From Nostoc sp. CHAB 5715 (lineage in GTDB: Bacteria; Cyanobacteriota; Cyanobacteriia; Cyanobacteriales; Nostocaceae): a DNA stretch of 11,294 bases. The notes under the pieces are model-generated. The model saw only the letters and a list, made by a program, of their open reading frames with translations, was not told the origin of the DNA and made no database searches. The position numbers were made by a program, and so were the translations under genes. The stretch lies in assembly GCF_020829685.1 (NCBI RefSeq), contig NZ_JAIVFR010000107.1, forward strand, positions 1 to 11,294, written 5' to 3'. Positions 1 through 6,042 of the stretch are shown here, piece by piece; within the stretch, counting starts at the first letter, position 1; each line of letters opens with the position of its first letter.

Positions 1-1189
1 ACTTTATACCACGTTTCTTGAGTTTGGCTGCATTCAAGTTAGCCCCAGAAAGGTTGGCTCCATTCAAGTTAGCCCGTGAGAGGTTTGCACCAATCAAACC
101 CGTCATCTGCAAGTTGGCTTTACCTAATTTTGCTCCTTGCAAGTTAGCTAAAAATAGCTTTGCCCCAGAGAGGTTGGCGATTTTTAAGGTAGCTTGTTGT
201 AAGTTAGCTTTATAGAGGTTTGCTCCTTGCAAATTAGCTACACGCAGACTTGCTCCACAGAGGTTGGCTGAACGCATGTTTACCCCACAGAGATTAGCGC
301 GGTTGAGATTAGCCCAACAGAGGTTTGCTCCACAAAGGCTAGCTTTTAGTAATTTGGTTTCATAGAGAATAGACCTAACGAGTTTAGCGCCGTTCAGGTC
401 AGCCTCACTCAAATCCGCTCCGCGCAGGTCAGCCCCACTCAGGTCAGAACCACGTAAGTCTGCTTGTTGCAGATTAACTCCTAGCAGGTCTGCCCTTCTA
501 ATGTCGATATTCCGTAAATCAAGTTTTTGATTTTTTGGGTCTTCGAGTAAATTACGTCTGCCGATGACAGTTAAAGCTGCTTGAATATCAGTGCGGATTG
601 TTGGCAATTCTTCATGGAGGTTTTGCTCCAACTCCTGTGTCGGACGCGACCCACCTCTGTGCCTACCTGAATAAGCTGCTCCTTGATATTCCGGGTTTTG
701 TTGCTCTACCCTCACCTGCACAATAGGTGCATTCTCTCGCACAAAGGCAGTCAGAATTTCCATAATTGTCCAGTGTTCTTTAGAAAAATCCTGAGCAACT
801 CTTTCTAATGCATAAATTGCACCTGTCCGGGTTTCAACTTTTTCATGACCAAGCTGGGCAATTGCCCCCATAAAGCGCTCTGAAATCAATCTGTCTTGAT
901 TAACTTTTGCATTTTGAATGCCAATTTCCAGGTTTTTCTCAGCTGCGATCGCATTTTTCTGCATCGCTTGGGCCCGCTTTGCTGCATAATAAGTATTAAA
1001 CATTACTGCCGATGCGAGAAAAACTATTGCAGTAGTTGTTAATGCTTGGTTTCTATACTGAATTTTTTCCTGAATTGACAATTCTTTAATACTGGACAAC
1101 GCGAAAAAAATTACAGTCAATGAGAAGCCAAATACAACTGTTATAGTTATTAACCAATTCAAAAGAGCGTCTGTCTTTTTAGAAGACAT
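1..1189 (-). CDS. Membrane-anchored pentapeptide-repeat protein, C-terminus beyond left edge
   Basis: An open frame runs from ATG at 1189 to the left edge with no stop (396 codons visible), so the C-terminus is missing. An AAGGA-type ribosome site lies about 10 bases upstream of the ATG. Residues 9-33 and 50-68 are hydrophobic and likely span the membrane, followed by a charged coiled-coil-like stretch (69-105). Residues 104-155 hold a conserved block with AIAQLG, HWTIMEILTAFVRENAP and, at 200-212, DIQAALTVIGRR, which precedes pentapeptide repeats in many cyanobacterial proteins. From about 223 to 390 nearly every fifth residue is L/F in an A(D/N)LxG pattern, predicting a right-handed quadrilateral beta-helix (PF00805) on the cytoplasmic side. 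The downstream gene at 1527-2270 is a paralogue. Molecular role unknown; pentapeptide proteins are usually interaction scaffolds. Confidence 0.93.
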   Translation of the reverse strand, partial: MSSKKTDALLNWLITITVVFGFSLTVIFFALSSIKELSIQEKIQYRNQALTTTAIVFLASAVMFNTYYAAKRAQAMQKNAIAAEKNLEIGIQNAKVNQDRLISERFMGAIAQLGHEKVETRTGAIYALERVAQDFSKEHWTIMEILTAFVRENAPIVQVRVEQQNPEYQGAAYSGRHRGGSRPTQELEQNLHEELPTIRTDIQAALTVIGRRNLLEDPKNQKLDLRNIDIRRADLLGVNLQQADLRGSDLSGADLRGADLSEADLNGAKLVRSILYETKLLKASLCGANLCWANLNRANLCGVNMRSANLCGASLRVANLQGANLYKANLQQATLKIANLSGAKLFLANLQGAKLGKANLQMTGLIGANLSRANLNGANLSGANLNAAKLKKRGIK

Positions 1190-1242
1190 GGTAACGATTT
1201 TCCTTACAACCTAGAATTATTACTTAGATATTGAGGAAAAAT

Positions 1243-1251
1243 AGTATAGCA
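1243..1251 (-). promoter_or_regulatory. Possible extended -10 element for the membrane pentapeptide gene
   Basis: On the minus strand the sequence reads TGCTATACT, an extended -10 (TGnTATAAT-like), about 54 bases upstream of the ATG at 1189 in an AT-rich stretch. I see no good -35 hexamer at the usual distance, which is tolerable for an extended -10 promoter. Motif reading only. Confidence 0.3.
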
Positions 1252-1345
1252 TTTAGCAGAAAATTATTATAGGTGTCAAGACACTCATTTAACTAGGTAA
1301 TGACATCGAATATACTATAGCGTTTCTCGTTTGCATGAAGTACAT

Positions 1346-1490
1346 TTTTAAACCTCACCCCCAACCCAATACTGCGTAGGTTTTGCCTAAAAAATCACTC
1401 TGGTGTAGGTTGGGGAGCCACTGCGTTGGGCGGGTTTCCCGACTTGAAGCAAGTGGCGTTTGAGGAACGAAACCCAACATTTTCAGGGCT
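1346..1490. repeat. Nested dispersed-repeat cluster between the two pentapeptide genes
   Basis: The gap between the two pentapeptide genes is filled from about 1346 by GC-richer repeat DNA. A 45-base imperfect palindrome at 1415-1459 (GAGCCACTGCG ... AAGCAAGTGGCGT) has a second copy at 10377-10422. Its flanks here, GTAGGTTGGG on the left and TTGAGGAACG plus AAACCCAACA on the right, look like the two halves of another repeat whose arms GTTGGG (1409-1414) and CCCAAC (1473-1478) are complementary. The palindrome therefore appears inserted inside an older repeat. The stretch 1190-1345 is AT-rich and holds only the promoter of the first gene. No coding content is credible here. Confidence 0.7.
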
Positions 1491-1526
1491 TTTTACTTTT
1501 GACTTCCGCCTTGCAAGACTAGTGTT

Positions 1527-2270
1527 TTACTCAGAGAATTTGGCTTCTCTGAGGTTTGCCCCATCGAGTATGGCATCATTGAGAACTGCTCCATGCAGTT
1601 CAGCTAGATATAAGCTTGCATAATATAGGTTAGCTCCTTCTAGGTTAGCTCCTTTTAAACTAGCAGCACTGAGGATTGCTCCTTCTAGGTTAGCTAAATA
1701 TAAGTTAGTACCTTCTAGATTAGCTGCACTGAGAATTGCTCCCGCGAGATTAGCTTCTGTGAGGTTAGCTTCAGCAACATTAGCTTGATAGAGATTTGTC
1801 CGTTCTAGGTTCGCCCTATTCAGATTTGCTCCTCTTATGTCCGTGTGACTCAAATCAAGTTGCTCATTTTTTGGGTCTTTGTTTACATCTCTTCTAGCAA
1901 TAACGGTAAGGGCTGCTTGAATATCTACACGAACTTTTGTTGACAGGTTGCTCGTTACTTTCTCTTGGGGCATGTAAGGAGCATTTTCTCGTACAAAAGT
2001 AGTAAGAATGTCCATAATTCTCCAGTGGTACTGGGGATAATTATGGGCAATTTGTTCTAAATCATTAATTACAGCTAGACTGGTTTCTATTGTCTTATTC
2101 CCTAGTTGTTCAATTGCTATTCTTAAACTTTCTTTTGGCAATTGATGCTTAGTTTGGTTAACTTTTACCGGAAAAGCATGTATCCTCAGACATATTTTTG
2201 ATAACTGACTGTTATTTGTTGGTAAAATATTTTTTATGGACTGAAAAGCATTAATAATTACTGTCAACAT
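1527..2270 (-). CDS. Soluble pentapeptide-repeat protein, paralogue of the first gene
   Basis: A 247-residue protein starting at ATG 2270; an in-frame stop lies only 21 bases upstream (2292-2294), so no longer N-terminus is possible. The ribosome site is weak. Residues 48-98 (IAIEQLG ... HWRIMDILTTFVRENAP) and 115-127 (DIQAALTVIARR) match the conserved block of the left-hand neighbour, and KDPKNEQLDL mirrors its DPKNQKLDL. Pentapeptide repeats occupy about 137-245 (A(N/I)LxxAxL pattern), roughly 21 units or 5 coils. Unlike the neighbour it has no transmembrane segments: the N-terminal 35 residues are short and mildly hydrophobic only. The two genes probably arose by tandem duplication, giving one membrane-bound and one soluble form. 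Function unknown. The 3' end sits directly beside the repeat cluster. Confidence 0.9.
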   Translation of the reverse strand: MLTVIINAFQSIKNILPTNNSQLSKICLRIHAFPVKVNQTKHQLPKESLRIAIEQLGNKTIETSLAVINDLEQIAHNYPQYHWRIMDILTTFVRENAPYMPQEKVTSNLSTKVRVDIQAALTVIARRDVNKDPKNEQLDLSHTDIRGANLNRANLERTNLYQANVAEANLTEANLAGAILSAANLEGTNLYLANLEGAILSAASLKGANLEGANLYYASLYLAELHGAVLNDAILDGANLREAKFSE

Positions 2271-2495
2271 TTTTAAGTGATAAAATGAGGTTTAAAAAAT
2301 TACTTATACTTACTACTCTTCATTCTTCACTATCAATTAACCCTGAGCATGATGATTTTGATTGATGCCTGTGATCCAGCATCTATAAATCATTTATGAA
2401 AAACTATTAATTATAAAGGATAGCCTTCTTTTTCCAGATCCGCTAGGCAACAAAAAAATCTTACAACTCAAATAGTATTATTATTAACTACTTCA

Positions 2496-3710
2496 ATGCA
2501 GCAAAAATTACAGCCTATAGTTAAAGACTTAGTGCTAATTGGTGGCGGTCACAGCCATGCAATTGCCCTGAAAATGTTTGGGAGAAAGCCTTTACCTGGT
2601 GTCCGTTTGACGTTGATTACCGCAGCCAAAAATACAGCCTACTCTGGAATGTTACCAGGACATATTGCCGGATTTTACAGCCACGATGAATGTCATATTG
2701 ATTTGCGACCTTTAGCGAACTTTGCTCAAGCACAGTTGTATATTGACAGAGTAGTTGCCCTAGACTTAGAAAATCACAAAGTTATTTGTGCTAACGGACT
2801 TGTGGTAGATTTTGATGTCCTGTCTATTGATATTGGCAGCACTCCGGCCACAGTGTCTGTATCAGGTGCAGCAGAATATGCGATCGCAGCTAAACCAGTA
2901 TCGCAGTTATTGGAGCATTGGTATGAACTAATTGAAGCTGTAAATAAAAATCCTCATGAAGCAATTAGGATTGCGATCGTCGGTGGAGGCGCTGGCGGTG
3001 TAGAATTGGCGCTGTCGATGCAATCTCATTTACATCGCATTTTACGTCAAACTCAACAACCTATTCAAAATCTGGAAGTTCATTTATTCCAGCGTGGCAC
3101 AGAACTGATGCCCAATTACCATTCATCAGTACGCCATCAAATTCAGCAAATTTTAACTGCGCGAGGTATTAAGCTACATCTTGGGGAAACTGTGTGTAAA
3201 CTTGCACCTACACCACACAGGGAAACTAAAGAAATATTTGAGATTAGATGCGAATCTGGTTTGACAGTAGAGTGTAATAAAATTTTTTGGGTAACACAAG
3301 CATCAGCACCCGCATGGTTAAAAACCGCAGGACTAGGAACTGATGAGCAAGGTTTTATTTTGGTAGAAGATACATTGCAATCTCAAACGCACCCGCAGAT
3401 ATTTGCTGCTGGTGATATTGCCACAATTGTAAATCATCCGCGTCCGAAAGCTGGGGTATTTGCTGTTAGGCAAGGTAAGCCTTTATTTGAGAATTTGCAG
3501 CGAATTTTATTAGGTAAGTCGCTCAAACCCTATAGACCACAAAAAGAATACTTGAGTTTAATTGGTACAGGGGACGGACGAGCAATGGCAACACGAGGTC
3601 TCATCACTTTACCACCTCATAAACTTTTGTGGCATTACAAAGATTGGATTGACCGCCGCTTTATGGAACGTTTTCGCTTTGAAAAAATGAGTGATATTAT
3701 GTCCGCTTAA
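2496..3710 (+). CDS. FAD/NAD(P)-dependent oxidoreductase of the SelD-fusion N-terminal type (NDH-2-like), SelD domain absent
   Basis: A 404-residue two-Rossmann-fold flavoprotein. Residues 11-21 (DLVLIGGGHSH) form the FAD-binding fold; 158-170 (IRIAIVGGGAGGVE) form the NAD(P)H-binding GxGxxG; 302-309 (IFAAGDIA) is the FAD-contacting C-terminal motif, followed by PRPKAGVFAVRQGKPL typical of this family. It matches what I know as the N-terminal module that cyanobacteria often fuse to selenide-water dikinase (TIGR03169, Nterm_to_SelD), related to type II NADH dehydrogenases. Fused proteins run to roughly 700+ residues. Here the frame ends just after DRRFMERFRFEKM, and no SelD kinase motif follows. 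The last few codons and the stop lie in a dispersed repeat (see 3694-3794). The gene is divergent from the pentapeptide gene, and its ribosome site is weak. Either a natural stand-alone enzyme or a truncated fusion; electron acceptor unknown. Confidence 0.9.
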   Translation: MQQKLQPIVKDLVLIGGGHSHAIALKMFGRKPLPGVRLTLITAAKNTAYSGMLPGHIAGFYSHDECHIDLRPLANFAQAQLYIDRVVALDLENHKVICANGLVVDFDVLSIDIGSTPATVSVSGAAEYAIAAKPVSQLLEHWYELIEAVNKNPHEAIRIAIVGGGAGGVELALSMQSHLHRILRQTQQPIQNLEVHLFQRGTELMPNYHSSVRHQIQQILTARGIKLHLGETVCKLAPTPHRETKEIFEIRCESGLTVECNKIFWVTQASAPAWLKTAGLGTDEQGFILVEDTLQSQTHPQIFAAGDIATIVNHPRPKAGVFAVRQGKPLFENLQRILLGKSLKPYRPQKEYLSLIGTGDGRAMATRGLITLPPHKLLWHYKDWIDRRFMERFRFEKMSDIMSA

Positions 3711-3794
3711 TCACTTATTAAACCCGGAGAACCCCACCCCACCAAAGCTATGCTTTGTCTCCCCTCCCCGCAGGCTAAGGTATACACACAAGTC
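3694..3794 (+). repeat. Dispersed repeat, inverted partner of 10478-10550
   Basis: The stretch from ATATTATGTC through ACTTATTAAACCC, GAACCCCACC and GCAGGCTAAGGTATACACAC to CAAGTC matches, with scattered changes and one extra internal block (about 3744-3764), the reverse complement of 10478-10550. It overlaps the last codons and the stop codon of the oxidoreductase gene and ends shortly before the histidine-kinase remnant, so it sits exactly at the join between two incomplete genes. Confidence 0.75.
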
Positions 3795-3799
3795 AATTA

Positions 3800-3830
3800 C
3801 CCCCCTTAATCCCCCCGATATATTGGGGGG
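3800..3830. repeat. C-run/G-run hairpin
   Basis: CCCCCC at 3811-3816 pairs with GGGGGG at 3825-3830 across an 8-base AT loop, preceded by another C-run at 3800-3805. It may impede transcription leaving the oxidoreductase gene, but no T-tract follows, so I call it a hairpin repeat rather than a terminator. Confidence 0.5.
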
Positions 3831-3843
3831 AAACAAGAATCTG

Positions 3844-4038
3844 TTTCAATCTTTCAGTCGTGGAAGTAACGTTGACACAATCCCTGGTACAGGATTAGGA
3901 CTAGCGATCGCTAAAGCTTGCGTAGAGTTACATGGTGGCGATATTACTTTGTCTAGTCAAGTAGGGCAAGGAACTAAAGTTACAGTCAGCTTACCGAAGA
4001 TATTCCCAACGGCTCAACTATTCCCATCATCAACTTGA
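3844..4038 (+). pseudogene. C-terminal remnant of a sensor histidine kinase
   Basis: The 64 codons from 3844 to the TGA at 4036-4038 encode the last part of a HATPase_c domain (PF02518). It shows FQSFSRGSN (F-box-like), IPGTGLGLAIAK (the G2 ATP-lid glycine box) and the ending HGGDITLSSQVGQGTKVTVSLP-type strands. The sensor region, the phospho-accepting His box, and the N and G1 boxes are all absent. The frame is open further left, to 3691, but that part overlaps the oxidoreductase gene and is translated repeat DNA, so it is not a real N-terminus. With no start, ribosome site or dimerisation domain, this is a dead gene fragment. The break coincides with the dispersed repeat, which suggests a repeat-mediated deletion or insertion. 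Confidence 0.85.
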
Positions 4039-4232
4039 CTTGTGGCAATTTGGTTATCAGTTATCAATTAATCTCTATAGTTCTAAATCTCATAGTCAAA
4101 TATAGTCAGACCTTTGCAATTTAGATTTAAGCAACTCTACTTTCAGCATGAACACGCTTAAATAGTGGAGTTAAACGCCAGAGGATGTACTACCAAACAT
4201 CTCCTATGTTGTTATATCTTGCACCTGCCTAT

Positions 4233-4357
4233 CCCGCCTGAGAATAAATTCTCTTTTCTTATAGCCCAAGTCCACTAAGCGTAGACTACAACCCTTACTT
4301 AGTCTTCTTTAGAAGACTTTAGCTATAAGCCTCAGAATTCATTCTGAGGCGTTCGTG
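4233..4357. repeat. Composite palindrome cluster, copy 1
   Basis: A chain of hairpins in the otherwise empty 4039-4378 interval. GAGAAT/ATTCTC at 4240-4253; a long-range stem CTTATAGC (4258-4265) with GCTATAAG (4322-4329); inside that, imperfect AGTCCAC/GTAGACT (4269-4287) and perfect AGTCTTC/GAAGACT (4301-4318); then perfect GCCTCAGAAT/ATTCTGAGGC (4329-4350). The same architecture with different bases is found at 9155-9280. It lies between the histidine-kinase stub and the 3' end of xisI copy 1. The remaining part, 4039-4232, shows no feature I can support. Confidence 0.75.
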
Positions 4358-4378
4358 GGGACTGGTGCAAGTTCTGAG

Positions 4379-4738
4379 TTATGCGATCGCAAATTCTGAA
4401 TCTTTCCGCAGTTCTTCAGACCGGAATCCTAACACAATCCGATCTTTTGGGATACCTGCCTTCACTAATTCCGTTGCTACCCCCTCTTCAGTACCATCAC
4501 GTTGAATCCAAATTTTGCCATCAATAATATCAATGTGAATCAGACAGCCGTGAACGCGGCGAGTCACAGTAGGAGATAAATCATACGCTGGTTCTCTTCC
4601 CAAAATCATCAACAAGTAACGGTCTTGTTCGCTGTCGAAAACTGTTTCAAATTGAATATTGCCAATGCTGAAAGGGATTGTTGTATGCTCAATCAGAATA
4701 TTCCGAATTAATTGCCTGTACTGCTCCAAGGTATCCAT
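4379..4738 (-). CDS. xisI: XisI-like protein, copy 1 (its XisH partner is inactivated)
   Basis: A 119-residue protein of the XisI family (PF08869), named after a factor needed for excision of the fdxN element in Anabaena heterocysts. It starts MDTLEQYRQLIRNIL and carries the characteristic DRYLLMILGRE, RRVHGCLIHIDIIDGKIWIQRDGTE and ATELVKAGIPKDRIVLGFR segments. ATG 4738 is preceded by AGAGG about 10 bases upstream and overlaps the end of the broken xisH frame by 31 bases, the same overlap as in copy 2, implying original translational coupling. The 3' half is almost identical to copy 2, the 5' half is only about 70% similar. It remains fully open although its partner gene is destroyed. A HIP1 site forms the final codons. 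Biochemical function is not established. Confidence 0.92.
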   Translation of the reverse strand: MDTLEQYRQLIRNILIEHTTIPFSIGNIQFETVFDSEQDRYLLMILGREPAYDLSPTVTRRVHGCLIHIDIIDGKIWIQRDGTEEGVATELVKAGIPKDRIVLGFRSEELRKDSEFAIA

Positions 4739-5072
4739 CTGAAAATAACCTCTTGCTCTAGCTGAAATACAACGATATGGATTTTGTAATCCTCTATCAA
4801 AAGTTTAGCAATTGGTTCATCAAAGATATCGGCGTATACTTCGTCACGAACAGCGAGATAGAGGACGTTTTTGACGTTCTCGTGGTAGCGGTCTTTAGAG
4901 GTTGTTTGAAAAGTATTATTGCTAACATCTAAGCCTCGGAAACCTAACCCCCCGAGCAAGCCTTCCCTACAAGGGAATGGGGGTTTCAAAGCCTCTCTCC
5001 GCTTGGAGGAAAGGTTTGGAAAGGGGTTTATAGTATACTTTACGACTTTTCAAACATCCTCTTAACTGGCAT
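4708..5072 (-). pseudogene. xisH: xisH copy 1: catalytic core deleted and MITE inserted after codon 3
   Basis: Reading from ATG 5072, the gene begins ATGCCAGTTAA, is interrupted by a 164-bp MITE (4898-5061), and resumes AAAGACCGC. Removing the MITE plus one TAA restores MPVKDRYHENVKN in frame. The text then jumps straight to VLYLAVRDEVYADIF and runs through LLIEDYKI to the stop at 4708. Compared with the intact copy (MPARDRYHENLKN at residues 1-13, VLYIAVHEDIFTDIF from 93), residues 14-92 are missing in frame. That part contains the Asp and the E-x-K of the nuclease-like core. A longer open frame to 4989 has only a TTG start within the MITE. Both lesions make XisH activity very unlikely. The end overlaps xisI copy 1 by 31 bases. 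Confidence 0.9.
4898..5061. mobile_element. 164-bp MITE with 17-bp terminal inverted repeats and TTA target duplication
   Basis: The ends are GAGGTTGTTTGAAAAGT (4898-4914) and, on the other strand from 5061, GAGGATGTTTGAAAAGT: 16 of 17 identical. Direct TTA copies flank it at 4895-4897 and 5062-5064. No protein is encoded, so it must have been moved in trans. The interior holds a TTCCCT/AGGGAA hairpin (about 4962-4976) and runs of C and G typical of cyanobacterial dispersed repeats. A 3-bp TTA/TAA duplication would be compatible with IS5-family (TNA target) transposases, but the parent element is not in the window. Confidence 0.85.
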
Positions 5073-5108
5073 ACATTACTCGAATATCTAACACACCAAA
5101 ACCCTCCA

Positions 5109-5153
5109 CTAAATAGACTCAGCACTCTCGAATTTTGCTACTTCCAGCATCGC
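5109..5153 (-). pseudogene. Probable remnant of the 3' end of ppsA between the xisHI copies
   Basis: On the minus strand the bases encode AMLEVAKFESAESI followed by TAG, closely resembling the true ppsA end TMLEVAKVEGTNS. At DNA level about 24 of 26 bases around the MLEVAK codons agree. As with real ppsA, it is followed within about 40 bases by the TTACTCGAAT-containing leader and ATG of an xisH. Similarity fades quickly further upstream (only a D..L pattern), so the remnant is short. It suggests that the duplicated unit included the end of ppsA. Independent convergence cannot be excluded with so few bases. Confidence 0.5.
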
Positions 5154-5224
5154 TAGAAAAATTTTATCAAGAATAACAAGGTGAATTTTCGAGTAGTTTA
5201 CCAAATTGCTGGTGATTGAGTTGG

Positions 5225-5584
5225 CTAGGCAACAGCAAATTCTGAATCTTTCCGCAGTTCTTCAGATCGAAACCCTAACACAATCCGATTCTTTGGGATA
5301 CCTGCCTTTACTAATTCTGTTGCTACCCCCTCTTCAGTGCCATCACGTTGAATCCAAATTTTGCCATCAATAATATCAATGTGAATCAGACAGCCGTGAA
5401 CGCGGCGTGTTGCAGTTGGAGAGAGTTCTGGCACTGGTTCTCGACCAAGAATCATCACCAAATATCGATCCTGTTCTTTATCAAAAATAGTTTCATGCTG
5501 AATATCACCGTAAGAGTAAGGAATTTTCGTGTGTTCAGTAATAATGCTGCAAATTATCTGTCTGTATTGTTCCAGAGTATCCAT
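5225..5584 (-). CDS. xisI: XisI-like protein, copy 2
   Basis: A 119-residue XisI family protein (PF08869), starting MDTLEQYRQIICSII and containing DRYLVMILGRE, RRVHGCLIHIDIIDGKIWIQ and the C-terminal GFRSEELRKDSEF. ATG 5584 has a good GGAGG about 10 bases upstream, located inside the xisH coding region. The two genes overlap by 31 bases in different frames, so they are translated together. XisI is known as a small alpha/beta protein encoded next to XisH throughout cyanobacteria, usually in many copies per genome and far from any fdxN element, so a general role as partner or regulator of XisH is more likely than dedicated excision control. Its N-terminal half differs clearly from copy 1. Confidence 0.94.
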   Translation of the reverse strand: MDTLEQYRQIICSIITEHTKIPYSYGDIQHETIFDKEQDRYLVMILGREPVPELSPTATRRVHGCLIHIDIIDGKIWIQRDGTEEGVATELVKAGIPKNRIVLGFRSEELRKDSEFAVA

Positions 5585-5991
5585 CGGACTATAACCTCCC
5601 GCTTTGGATTGAAAACGATGAGAGGAATTTTGTAATCTTCCAATATAAGTTTACCAAGCGGTTCTTCCTCAAAAATGTCAGTAAAAATATCCTCATGAAC
5701 AGCAATATACAAAACCCTATCTGGATAATTGCGGGACATTACAGCAAGGTAAGTAAAGTACTGACCAATTGCCTGTTCGAGGTCTGCCACTTCCGATTCA
5801 CCACTGAAGGTCTTGATTTCAACAGCAATTTTCTGCGTTCCTTTTTCTGCTATGAGTAACTTTTCGGCTGCCAAATCCACGTAAAGATCCTTTTTCCCCC
5901 ACTTTAGATGAAAGGGATCGTCGGTAATCGTCCAGGCATCTTTGATTAGCGCATTTTTCAAGTTCTCGTGGTAGCGGTCTCTAGCTGGCAT
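5554..5991 (-). CDS. xisH: XisH-like PD-(D/E)XK-fold protein, intact copy
   Basis: A 145-residue XisH family protein (PF08814) beginning MPARDRYHENLKNAL. The family has a restriction-endonuclease-like fold. A matching core is visible: D39 in LYVDLAAEKLL, then E58 and K60 in KIAVEIKTF, followed by a helix (66-85, EVADLEQAIGQYFTYLAVM) and the strands RVLYIAV and IPLIVF. The length is normal for the family. ATG 5991 is 43 bases after the ppsA stop on the same strand, with only a weak ribosome site, so cotranscription with ppsA is possible. It overlaps xisI copy 2. DNA cleavage has not been shown from sequence; the catalytic triad assignment is inference from the fold. Confidence 0.93.
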   Translation of the reverse strand: MPARDRYHENLKNALIKDAWTITDDPFHLKWGKKDLYVDLAAEKLLIAEKGTQKIAVEIKTFSGESEVADLEQAIGQYFTYLAVMSRNYPDRVLYIAVHEDIFTDIFEEEPLGKLILEDYKIPLIVFNPKREVIVRWILWNNTDR

Positions 5992-6002
5992 AAATTACTC
6001 GA

Positions 6003-6042
6003 ATTACGAACTTGTACTGAGCGAAGCCGAAGTATTACGAAT
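6003..6042. repeat. Short dispersed repeat between ppsA and xisH
   Basis: ATTACGAACTTG ... TATTACGAAT brackets TACTGAGCGAAGCCGAAGTA, a phrase I recognise as a frequent intergenic repeat in Nostoc-type genomes. It covers the ppsA stop codon and its last codon, so even this gene's extreme end borders repeat DNA. Confidence 0.45.

Noticed and set aside
18..215. Plus-strand open frame of 65 codons rich in A/L/F/K
   Set aside because: It is the complementary reading of the pentapeptide repeats on the minus strand; periodic repeats create open frames on both strands.
1..480. Regular spacing of similar 15-base units, considered as a tandem repeat or CRISPR array
   Set aside because: The periodicity follows codons of pentapeptide repeats, with no constant repeat or unique spacers.
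1426..1623. Plus-strand open frame of 65 codons
   Set aside because: It spans repeat DNA and the antisense of the second pentapeptide gene; no ribosome site or protein-like pattern.
3691..4038. A complete 115-codon plus-strand gene
   Set aside because: The first 51 codons overlap the oxidoreductase gene and are translated repeat DNA; only the last 64 are histidine-kinase sequence, so I report a pseudogene.
4708..4989. A 93-codon gene with its own start
   Set aside because: The start is a TTG within the MITE; the sequence is the broken xisH read into the element.
5348..5635. Plus-strand open frame of 95 codons opposite xisH/xisI
   Set aside because: Antisense shadow of two well-supported overlapping genes.
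4379..5991. An fdxN-type excision element with its own recombinase
   Set aside because: Apart from xisH/xisI there is no recombinase gene, nif gene or attachment-site pair in the window; these families are widespread outside fdxN elements.
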